Made by a program: the position numbers and the translations under genes. The notes under the pieces are model-generated. The model did not search any database. It was not told where the DNA came from and worked only from the letters and a program-made list of their open reading frames with translations. Shown here in pieces: positions 18,897 to 27,467 of a DNA stretch of 33,669 bases. Position 1 is the first letter of the stretch, and each line of letters starts with the position of its first letter. The stretch is from Pelagophyceae sp. CCMP2097 (taxonomy: Eukaryota; Sar; Pelagophyceae), in NCBI GenBank assembly GCA_026770575.1, contig MU657199.1, positions 345,131 to 378,799 on the forward strand, written 5' to 3'.

Positions 18897-20079
18897 TTAG
18901 GCGAAGGTGGTCTTGTCGGTGCCACTGAAGAGATGGCCCGTCGTCGAAGTGCCGCATGCCTCGGGCATGCACGCGTCGCCGGCGTCGCCGCAGGCGTCGG
19001 CGGCGCAGCTGGCGACGTACTCGCGGGCGTACGGGATGAAGGAGAGTTGATACCTGAGTTGCCGCGTTGGATCCAACGTGGTATCCCACGTTGGATAGGT
19101 TGACTCGTACCAGAGGAGGGCCAGCCATTGCACGAAGATGCAGGCGACGATGAGGCCGACGCGCGCCGACGCGTCGAGGCCCTCGAAGAACGCGAAGAAC
19201 AAAGTTGCCGCGATGGCGTCGAGGTAGACGCACGTGGCGACGATTCTGTACGCTCCGAACCTACGCGCGCGTGAAACGCATTTCGGGAATGCTGCCACTC
19301 GCATCGTCTTGAGCTGCGCGTACGGCCCGCTCAGGAAGAGCGACGCGCATAGTGCGACCACATTTGCGATGGAATAGATGATTGCGAACGGCCCCGGGTC
19401 GCCGCCTAACAAGGCGCCGGTGAAGGCAGCGCCGATTCCACGTGTGGCGCCACGCCCAGCGCGCCTCCCCTGCTGCGTGCGTCCGCGGCGCACCGACGAG
19501 CTCGCCGAGGCGCGTCGCCTGTTGTTGGTCGGTCGTCGGCGGGCGCGCGGAGCCCGGATGCCGCGTCGCGACGCGCGCAAGTGCCCCGAGCCGCGCAGAG
19601 CGACGCACGGCGCCGATGGAGAGGCAGAAGCCGAGGAAGAGGCAGCCGCAATAGCCGCCGAGCCTCTGCGAATACGTCATCGCCGGGCAACCCTCGCAGC
19701 AAGAAGTCTCCAGCGCCTCGAGCTGCGTCGGCTCGCGCAGGCCCAACAAACCCGTCGACACGTCCGCCGCATTCGACAGCGCCGCCGACGCCTGCCACCG
19801 AGACTTCGACGGGCGCGCGCGGCCGAGCACGCGGGTGCGTCACGAGTGCTTGCGTGCGACCCCGGCGGCGACGCGCGTGCGTCACGAGTGCTTGCAGCGG
19901 CGGCGACGCACCGAGGCAAGGCCGTCGTCGACGTACTTTGCCGCGCCGGCGGTGCCCGTCTTGCTCGCCGGCGCCGCGCCTGCGTAGCAGATATTTACGA
20001 ACCGTGTTGCAACATCGACGCCCAGCGACCCCACTGAAATTCGCGCCGCGCACAAACGCGCACCAAAGGTCCCGAACAT
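18897..20079 (-). CDS. SFT2-like vesicle transport membrane protein, five exons
   Basis: SFT2/GOT1-type proteins act in retrograde vesicle fusion at the Golgi. The model is exons 20079-20064, 19979-19912, 19791-19609, 19469-19111 and 19053-18897, phases consistent, giving about 260 aa. Family features are QRLGGYCGCLFLGF in the first membrane segment, IIYSIANVVALCASLFLSGP followed by QLKTM, and LLWYQLSFIPYARE at the fourth. The last only forms after removing a 57-nt hairpin intron. Four hydrophobic segments match the family. Donors of introns 2 and 3 are both GTGCGT. The exon 3/4 junction is least certain: the acceptor used here keeps an Arg/Gly-rich insert inside membrane segment 1, and an 8-nt duplication suggests that boundary may differ. 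The two most upstream exons rest on splice phase alone. Confidence 0.65.
19054..19110 (-). other. 57-nt hairpin intron in the SFT2-like gene
   Basis: Donor GTACGA and acceptor ACTCAG, phase 2. The arms ATCCAACGTGG (19071-19081) and CCACGTTGGAT (19086-19096) pair perfectly around a 4-nt loop. The length is divisible by three with no stop. Confidence 0.75.
19833..19897. repeat. Tandem pair in intron 2 of the SFT2-like gene
   Basis: GTGCGTCACGAGTGCTTGC occurs twice, near 19835 and 19878, within the proposed 120-nt intron (19792-19911). Confidence 0.6.
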
Positions 20080-21579
20080 GCCGAGCCTCGTCCCGCTGGG
20101 CTCCAAGTTCTGACTCGGAGTCACGGATGCGAGCGCCGACGTGGGAATCGCTCGGCTCGCGGGCTTGCGACTGCACGAACTAGGCTCAAAGCGTCGCCGG
20201 CGCCAGGGGCTGCGGCAGACTGCGCGGTCGCCGACGGCGCGCGCGAGCCGGCGCGGCGACGAGGATGGAATCTTTCGACGTTCCCCGCACGCAAATGCAA
20301 TATCTTGAGAAGCCGAACAACCGCTCGAGGGGCGACGGCAAACGAAAGGAGACGGGGCCTCGCACCGACGCGCGCGCGTCCTCGCGGCCTCGGTGGATTT
20401 TCGACCAACGTCGCGGAGTTATGAAAGAATCACAGTCGCGCGCGGGCGCCCGGCCGCGACATAAAGGTAGAGGCGCAACGACGCTCGAAATATCCACGCA
20501 CGAAACTTTTCGCTCTCGCCCAACGATCGCCAACTGCAAGAGCTTGCTTCGCCGACGACCTCCGAGTCCTCCCTCACCGCACGCCGTCCCTTCCGCAGCG
20601 TCCTTTTGGCTTCTCACGCGCGGCGCCGGGGTCGATGACTTACACCTTCCGCCGTTTCCGACACATCCAATAGGAGTCGCTTTTGTGACTCCTATGAATG
20701 AAGATACCGGTCCTTTACAGACCTTTCTGAGACCCCAATCACCGCGCACCCGGAAAAGCCCTGGACCGATGCGCCCAACGCAAGTTGACTCTGCCCACCA
20801 GGTCCTGCGCCTCCGGAGCGACGCGCCGAGCGCCCATCGCCGCGAGGCCTCCGCCGCAGACCGCGCGCTTGGCCGCGCGGCAAGGGCGGCGCCGAAGCGC
20901 CCGCGACCGCGGCGCCGCCTGAGCGCGGCGCCCCGCTGAAGTCAACGTAACTGCCGTTCACGTAACGAAGCGCCGTTTATTGAACGAAGCGCGTTATGCA
21001 ACCCTGGCCACACCCGGGGCTGCCGGATCGATCGTGTCGAGGGAGCGGGCGCCGGCGTGTCGATATCGTTGAACACTGCAGAGTTCTCAGGCTTTCCCGC
21101 CGTCGAAGACCGCTCGGGAACCCGGGCTCTGTGGCTTATCCGATTGAAGTTTTCGTCCCCTCTTAACCCCTCTCCTGTTGTTCCCGTGGTCCCGGAGGCG
21201 TGCAACAAGCGGCCGGTTGGTCTTCCCCTGTGCCATCCGTGCGTCGGAAGTGCGACCCAAACGAGTCGGAAGGGCCGATCCTCGACACCGGCCGAGGAAG
21301 ACCCCCGGCCGGCCCCTCGAGCGTTCAGAAGCAGTCTCGCGAAAACGGCTCACTGCTCCACCTGGCCGCGGGACACGCTGGCGAGCACACCCAGACGCAC
21401 TTCGACTCATCTGAAAGGGCTCCACGCGCGCGAGAAAAGGGACGGCGACCCGCAGGCGGACGCGCGCAGAAGGGTCCTCGTCGAAGGGTCCATCTGTGAA
21501 GAACCCGCCTTGCGCCGACTCGGAGCTTCGAAGGCGCGGGCGCCGCGCTGATCTTGCCTTTGGCGGGTCGCCCGCGCCG
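20080..21579. other. Intergenic region, no supported gene
   Basis: A plus-strand frame of 224 codons (20265-20939) and a minus-strand frame of 187 codons (20186-20749) overlap, and neither shows a domain, signal peptide or convincing composition. AGGAGTC and GACTCCT flank GCTTTTGT near 20671-20692 as a small hairpin. A short gene could be hidden, but I cannot support one. Confidence 0.4.
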
Positions 21580-23069
21580 ATGCGGGCCCGGGCGCTGCTC
21601 GTGCTTTGCGTCTGGCGCGGTGCGGGAGTTAATCTAAAGAACGGCGGCTGGGTCCGAATCGAACCGCGATCCCAATACGACTGGCGCTGCTGGCTCCTCA
21701 AGGCGCGATACAACTGCAAGGGAGACGTCCGAATGCCGCCGGCGAATGCGTGGGCGCACGTCTCTGACCGAAGAACGAATGCGACGTGGGCCGAAACGTT
21801 TGCGCACGACCATCTGGGAGTCGCCAACCGCGCCAACCGCCGGCGGCGCTGCCCCGCCGCACCGGAGGCGGCTGGGACGCCAGCAGCTGGGACGCCAACG
21901 GCAGCGGCTGGCGTGACACCAGCAGTGGCTGGGACAACCGGAGCAGCGGCTGGGGCGCTAGCAGCCGCAGCTGGGACGGGACCAGCAGCTGACGTAACCA
22001 ACATCCTCATCATGGGTAATAGCTTCCTCCGGCAGACGTTCGAGGCCATGGCCTGCCGCTGGGCGGCCAACGTGACTGGCGGCACTTTGGCGACGATGAC
22101 GCCGCCCATGAACGTGGGCGGGCTCAAGGTGACCGAGCGGTGCGCCTTCCGTGGCGTCCGCCTCGCGTCCGAATCTTCGGCAGGTACGACGTATACTCGG
22201 CGCTCGGGCTGCGGCGTCTGCCGTTTGGCGACGACATGACGCCGGATTGCCACGGCGGCAGTGCGGATAAGTTCTACGCCAACTTTTCAATGGCCCAGAG
22301 CCGCGTCCAATCGACGGTGCAAAGCACACGGAAAGCTCGAACGACGCCCGGGGTCGCCGACTCGGACCTTTGCGTGCTAGGGCGAGAGCGGCTGTCGCGA
22401 CGACATTTCGTTTGTGGAATTCTTCGGCGGGCTGCGCGTCTTTTACCTCTTCCGACCATGGGCCTATCAAGGCGGCGCCCTCGCCCTCCTGAAGAGGCTC
22501 GACCTCAAACCCGAGCAAGTCGACGTCTTGGTCTGCAACGACCACTGCGGACTCACCGCAAAAACCGGCGCCGATAACCCCGATTGGAATACCCGTCGCA
22601 GAGAGACGCGAGCCGCGGCACTCGATCAAGGCGACGGACGCGATTACGAAAGGACGCCGGCGCCGTCCCGGTGTGCTCCTCAGAGTGCGCCAAACGGCCC
22701 TGAGCGCGGTGCGTCAGGCACCCGGGAGCGGCGGGCGGCGGGTCATGAAGGCCGCCGTCCGCCAATTCCGAAATTTGCTCCAAACCAAACCCGGCGAAGC
22801 AAAGTGCCTCCAAGCCGACGCCGCCTTCGTCGACTTTGGTGCGTGCGGGGAAGCGCGGGTGGCCGACGCTTCCTACGAGCGCCGAGACACTTTTCCAGAC
22901 GCTTTCAACTCCGACGCGGTTGCCAGGCGACGTGCGCGCGGCGCTGCAGCGGCAGCTGCGCTTTGCGTCGCCGCACGGCGCCTATGGCGCGACGAACGCG
23001 CGGCTCACGGACGACGGACATCCCTGCTTGCCGGGACTGCCCGACGATGAGGTACTCTTGCTGCTTTGA
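21580..23069 (+). CDS. PC-esterase / TBL-like secreted protein, about five exons
   Basis: PC-esterases (trichome birefringence-like) O-acetylate or deacetylate glycans in the secretory pathway. Supported exons are 21580-22139, 22184-22316, 22381 to about 22600, about 22600 to 22838, and 22927-23069. Introns of 44, 64 and 88 nt are GT..AG with matching phase. The third-to-fourth exon junction is unresolved and could be a frameshift. A signal-like leader at the ATG is followed by GGWVRIEP..YDWRCW and a Cys/Trp pattern seen at the start of TBL domains. The serine block reads ILIMGNSFLRQTFEAMAC, with GNS where the family has GDS. A central VDVLVCNDH strand follows. The last exon has DDGHPCLPG, matching the family's DxxHxCLPG box with catalytic Asp and His. 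An Ala/Gly/Thr linker (21860-21990) interrupts the first exon. The assignment rests on the two catalytic blocks. Confidence 0.6.
22140..22183 (+). other. 44-nt intron of the PC-esterase-like gene
   Basis: Donor GTGCGC and acceptor TTCGGCAG, phase 2. It joins LKVTE(R) to YDVYSALGL across a frame change. Confidence 0.6.
22839..22926 (+). other. 88-nt intron of the PC-esterase-like gene
   Basis: Donor GTGCGT and acceptor GTTGCCAG, phase 1. It joins AAFVDF(G) to DVRAALQRQL, bringing the catalytic DxxH box into frame. Confidence 0.65.
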
Positions 23070-23435
23070 TCAAGAGGCTCGAAACACGAACTCGGGCGCT
23101 CTAGGTGGACATTCTGTTTTCGGCGCTGGCCGACGGTTCGAACCGCGTCGAGGCGCGGAACGTGGCGCGCGAGCGAGATGCTGAGTTCTGGAAGTCGCCT
23201 CCGTGACCCGCGTCGCAAAGCAACGCACGGGACCGAGCGACCGCATAAGGCACTCCCTGTTGCCACCGACCGTCGAGTATCCCTTTTCCACGTTGTGCAC
23301 AATCCCCGCCCGGGACCGGGTTCTGCTGATCCGCCCAAATTCGAGTCCGTATTGTGCCTCGTCAGCACCAGCGCCCCAACGCAGAGGCCTCCCGAGGGGG
23401 ACCTGCGGGAGCATCCCTCTGCTCGCCCCCTTGCC

Positions 23436-24020
23436 TACAGCAGCCTTCCGACTTTAAATCCGAAAGTCCAAAAGCAAAAGCAAATTTCCAAAAGCAAAAG
23501 CAACGTCCAAAAGCAAAAGCAACGTTTAAAAATGATATTCTCCACACGGTTCCTCCGCGACGCAATCGCAAGTGTATGCGCTGTGTTGCAGATGAACAGA
23601 ACAATTGAAGCAGAATACCGAAACTGAGTTTCGATTTTTGATATTTCAGATGTCCGACGAATGTTCGGAAGACACGCGCCTTCCGAATCCAGCGAGGATG
23701 GACCTTGAGGAGGCAAAGATACTACGCAGAATAAAACGTGTTCGAACCTCCAACCCAGGGCCGTAGCCAGCTCCGAACGTCCTCCAAAAGCAAAAGCAAC
23801 GCCCAAAAGCAAAAGCAAGTCTGGGACGCGGCGAGCGCGCTCCGTGACGTTCGCGCCCGCCGGCGAGCTCACGCCCACGTCCGCGGCGCTCGCCCGCGGC
23901 GCTCGCCGCGCGCTCGCTTGCTTTTGGACGTTGCTTTTGCTTTTGCTTTTGGACGTTGCTTTTGCTTTTGGACGTTGCTTTTGCTTTTGGACTTGCGGAT
24001 TTAAAGTCGGAACTGCTGTA
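23436..24020. mobile_element. Terminal-inverted-repeat element of ~585 bp
   Basis: The left end reads TACAGCAGCCTTCCGACTTTAAATCC and the right end is its imperfect reverse complement, ending CTGCTGTA at 24020. Each end continues inward into arrays of CCAAAAGCAAAAGCAACGT (plus at 23470-23530, again at 23785-23818, and reverse at 23918-23997). The interior has no convincing open frame, so it is a non-autonomous, MITE-like or foldback element. CAATTGTA palindromes adjoin the right end. Confidence 0.7.
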
Positions 24021-24140
24021 CAATTGTACAATTGTATGAGAGTCATTGAGACAATTCTCAGCGGCATCTCCCGCCTTTTTGGATTTGATCGGACCGAAAT
24101 ACCATGCGTGTGTGTGTTTATTTGTTAACCGGGGACGTGG

Positions 24141-24215
24141 CCCGGAACGCGAGAGGTCGAGCAGGAGAGGCGCTCCAACTGGTATGATGATGAGAAGAAA
24201 AAAAAGAAGAAAAAA
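24141..24215 (+). repeat. Retroposon-like repeat copy 1 with A/G-rich tail
   Basis: Starts CCCGGAACGCGAG, contains GTCGAGCAGGAG (24156-24167) and GGCGCTCCA, and ends in an A/G-rich tract of about 25 nt. It matches 33464-33537 closely. The palindrome TAGGAATTCCTA follows at 24221. Confidence 0.7.
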
Positions 24216-24434
24216 ATGTCTAGGAATTCCTACAACAACTTGAAGGTTGGAGCAAATCCAGGAAGGGTACACCGATCCGTCTTGTGACACTGAATCCGCC
24301 TAGAATGAAAGGCGAGGTTTATTGATATAGACCCCTCCGGACTATAGCACCCACTCCACGCCCTGCTCGTCCACGACACGCGTCGCGTAAGCTGCCCCCA
24401 CCCACTAGGGTGGATTATAAGCGAGCAACTTCAA

Positions 24435-24940
24435 GGTAATTTAAGAACCATGGCAATTTAAGAACCGTTCGCGAAAATTTTCGACGCGCGCGTCCGTGCT
24501 CTTTTGGGCCGCCGTGCGCGGTCGTGAACTGGTTTTCCAGAGAGCTACAGACTGTTTTTTTCAGAGCTACAGACTAGTTTTTCAGAGCGTTCTCGGCGCC
24601 TCTGTCGCGACCCAACGCTCCGCGCTTCGATTTAAGAGGCTGGGTTGGCGTATTGGCACGTATACACGCCGCAGAGGCGCCTTAAGCGGCCGGTTCTTAT
24701 ATTGCCGAGGGGTTTTTCAGAGCTACAGACCTGACTTCGTTTCGCCTGTGGTCAAGTCCTCACAGAGGTCCTCAATGGACCCCATGATTTGCAGGTGGCT
24801 GGAGGGGGCCCATATGCGCCCTCTGACACCATAAAAACTACCATCGTCGCCGCCGTCCGACCGCTGAATTTTTTACCACTTGGCCTGTTCTTAAATTGCC
24901 TTTCATATTCTAGTACAATTCATTCTAGTACAATTGTAGC
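24435..24940. repeat. Dispersed short repeats in AT-rich spacer
   Basis: TTTTTCAGAGCTACAGAC or close variants occur near 24533, 24556, 24578 and 24711. GGCAATTTAAGAAC at 24452-24465 has its exact reverse complement at 24887-24900, which could be the ends of a small element. ATTCTAGTACAATT is duplicated near 24907-24933. No gene was seen between 24021 and 25140. Confidence 0.6.
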
Positions 24941-25144
24941 CGAGGGGAGAGGCTGCGTAAAGTGCAGCCCAGTGGCAATCACTTTGCTGCTATTACAAGA
25001 GCGCGCCGGAGGCACACGGAGGACCCGAAGGATACAGCCAAATCCCATTGCAATGCCCACGTAAATAATTGAAATTATTTAACTAATCGCTGAACTTTCA
25101 AATCCTCCTTATCTTTATTTTTATTATTTTATTTCTTATTGAGC

Positions 25145-25288
25145 TATTTCTTTTTTCTTTTTTTTGCGGCCGACCAGATTCGAACCTGTGACCAAAAACT
25201 TCTTCTATGATGATTCCAATGAGGCTCCTGCTCGACCTCAACTCCAAATTTTAGCGATCTCATCAACCACCAATCGCTAAATCGGCCG
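25145..25288 (-). mobile_element. tRNA-like retroposon (SINE-like) with A-rich tail
   Basis: Read on the minus strand, CGGCCGA (25288-25282) and TCGGCCG (25173-25167) can pair as a 7-bp acceptor-like stem. A box-A-like TAGCGATTGGTGG lies at 25279-25267 and a box-B GGTTCGAATCT at 25187-25177. The tail runs straight into an A/G-rich tract (25166-25145) rather than a T-run terminator. The body is about 120 nt, too long and mispaired for an ordinary tRNA. It shares GTCGAGCAGGAG (25236-25225) with the copies at 24.1 and 33.5 kb. Confidence 0.55.
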
Positions 25289-25348
25289 AGTTGCTGTTTT
25301 TTTCTTCCCAAGGTGGAACCTCGGATTTGCTGGGCGACGGACAGACAA

Positions 25349-25371
<23 letters not shown>

Positions 25372-25383
<12 letters not shown>

Positions 25384-25474
25384 TAATTGCCCCTGGTAAT
25401 CCTTCAATCAAAGGACCCGAAGGGCCCTTGCCGTAAACTGACGTTGAATAAACGGCAAGGACCCTTCGGGTCCT
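25372..25474. repeat. 103-bp hairpin repeat, copy A
   Basis: Exact reverse complement of 33545-33647. It consists of GACA microsatellite, a 31-bp unique stretch, and a hairpin with 23-bp arms (25412-25434 and 25452-25474, one mismatch) around a 17-nt loop. The GACA tract continues leftward to about 25338. The hairpin ends four bases from the stop codon of the cupredoxin-DUF305 gene. Confidence 0.9.
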
Positions 25475-25477
25475 GAA

Positions 25478-26922
25478 TTAATATGCTGCTATTAATATCA
25501 GAGACACAGCCACCGCCACCGCCACCGTGAGGAGTGGATGCCGGTGTGGGGTGGCGCCGTCCGACGTTTGGATCGAGAGCGAGTCGCTCGGAGTCGCGCA
25601 GGCACCGGTGGCCTGGTAGCCCTTGGTTTCGAGGTAGGAGCGCATGACGTGGATCTGGTAGTTTTGCTCGTTGATCATGGCCCAGAGGACGTTCGTCATC
25701 TCCGCGTCGTCCTCGTTTTCGGCGTCCATCGTGTTGGTCTTTAATAACGCTTTGGCCATGTTTACCGCGTTCTGGTGGTGGGGCACCTATGGCAAAAGCG
25801 ATATTGAAGACGGACACTTTGGACGCCGAAAACGAGGCCGACGCACCATCTGGTGAATAAACGTTACGATGGGCACCGTGTCGTGCACCGTCGACTTCAT
25901 GTGCGACTGCATAGCGCAATCCATGGAGTAGAGGCAGCCCGCAAACGCTTGCTGGGCCGAAGATTCAGTGCCGTCCAAGCAGACGAACTCCGTCGAGCAT
26001 TTGCCCTTGCCAGATTGGTACGCGTCCAAGCCGACGGTGCCGCACTCCGCGTCGTAGGCCGAGACGACGTCGTAGGCGTAGCCCAAGGGCGGCGAATCGA
26101 ATGCGTTGACGGGTTCGTCGCCGGCCATGATCTTGATGCGGCCAGACATCGAGTTATGGATGTGGCAAAAGTAAAACAGGTCCTCTTCATAGTCCGCGTC
26201 CGTGAGCGTCACATCGATGGTGTACGCGCCCGCCTCGGCCCAGGCGGCGCGCGTCGCGAAGAAGGCAGGCTCGTAGAAGTCCAAACCAAAGTCGTCGCCG
26301 CCAACCAACACAGAGCCCGAGTTGTCGTACGACCCGCCGAGGTACACGCCGGCGTTGAAGTAGCGCGGCGCCTGGCACGTCTCGGCGTCGACGCAGGCCG
26401 AGTTCGTGCGGCTCAGACCCGGCTCCAGCTCGTCGTTGTCCTTGTGCGCGCCGTCCGGGCCGTACCCGAATCCCATGGGGTGAAACCAGTTCGTCACGTC
26501 TTCCTGCGAGAACGTGTACGTCACGCCGCGTTCCATGGCGAGCGTCGGCATGGCCTCATCGCCACATTCCAAGAACTTGAACGCGCCGAGTTCGCTCGAG
26601 AACGGATCGAAGTGGACATTGAATGTGTGCTTCCCCGCGCCGTCCACCGACGCTTTGCACAGCTCCGCCGCGCCGACCTAGAACACGCCGTCGAGGCCGG
26701 CGGGCGAAAGGGTCATCTCTTCGAGGTCTCCTGGCGAAAGGGTCCTCTTTTCGAGGCCTCCGGGCGAAAGGGTCCTCTCTTCGAGGCCTCTGGGCGAAAG
26801 GTCATCTCTTGGAATCCCAGGGTCCGGCGCCTTTCGGCGGCGCGTTTCGCGTATAGATCCTGGCGCGCGCGACTCACCGAGGCGAGCGCCGCCGCGACGA
26901 GGATCGTGCGCGGGGAGGCCAT
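25478..26922 (-). CDS. Secreted cupredoxin-DUF305 fusion protein, three exons
   Basis: The model is exons 26922-26878, 26677-25847 and 25786-25478, all phase 0, with introns of 200 nt (GTGAGT..TTCTAG) and 60 nt (GTGCGT..CATAG), giving 394 aa. Residues 1-16 are a signal peptide (MASPRTILVAAALAS) encoded almost wholly by exon 1. Residues 25-200 look like a cupredoxin fold with candidate copper ligands His81 (WFHPMGFG) and Cys186, His187, His189, Met192 in FCHIHNSMSG. From about 288 a DUF305-like domain follows, with HQMVPHHQNAVNMAKALL and a second helix ending in NEQNYQIHVMRSYL. In bacteria DUF305 proteins are often linked to copper handling. The C-terminal 18 residues are hydrophobic, suggesting a GPI signal or membrane anchor. 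The inferred role is extracellular copper binding or transfer. Confidence 0.75.
26702..26810. repeat. 30-bp tandem repeat inside intron 1 of the cupredoxin-DUF305 gene
   Basis: GGGCGAAAGGGTCCTCTCTT starts near 26702, 26732, 26762 and 26792, so there are almost four units at a 30-bp period. They fill half of the 200-nt intron (26678-26877). Confidence 0.85.
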
Positions 26923-27467
26923 TCTTCCAAGCGGGGTCTTCAGCAAGACCGTACTTAAGCAGCGTATCCGAAACTAATTATTAGGCGAGGACAGCTTCCT
27001 TTCTGTGCAGCACGTGCACGCTGCCCCCAAAAGGGGACGACACGTGCCGGTGCCGGTGCTGCGCTCCGCATTCGGCGAGGCGACGCCTGAGGTTTTGTCT
27101 GGGCGTAGAATTCTAGAAGCCTCCTCGTCGACTCTCCATTCGGTTCCGTGCGCAGCTGGACAGAAAGTCCAGTTTGTGCGAAATGTGTGCGGAAACTTTG
27201 TGAGGGTTGTAAGCGTTGGGAAAACCGCGACCCTGAAAGGGCGGGCTCGCTGAGGCCGGCGGCGTCCGGCTCGAGGTCCGCGCGGCCACTGAGTCCGAAG
27301 CCTTTTGGCGATACAAAAGGACGCGCCGTCGCGACGCCGGGCTCGCGACGAGCGGACCCCACGCGCCCATATCCGCGGCCGTGCGCGCCGTTAAGGTTAT
27401 AATCCCGCCGCTCTCCAGGACGCCGAGGCCGCGTCCCCGCGCAACCGCGACGTGCGGCGTGCGCCGC
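26923..27467. other. Spacer between divergent genes, nothing recognised
   Basis: The region holds the upstream flanks of the cupredoxin-DUF305 gene (minus) and the MalY-like pseudogene (plus). Overlapping open frames lack domains. Confidence 0.4.

Noticed and set aside
21087..22253. 388-codon minus-strand frame over the PC-esterase-like gene
   Set aside because: The plus strand carries the catalytic motifs and splice-consistent exons; the minus frame has no recognisable feature.
23125..23160. Box-B-like GGTTCGAACC near 23136, possible tRNA
   Set aside because: No matching acceptor stem, box A or T-run terminator was found around it.
23470..23997. CCAAAAGCAAAAGC arrays as a possible CRISPR array
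   Set aside because: The repeats are contiguous without unique spacers, mirrored at both ends of an element, and the genome is eukaryotic.
25338..25380. GACA repeats read as a Cys-Leu-Ser-Val peptide (25144-25407 minus)
   Set aside because: This is a microsatellite with no coding support.
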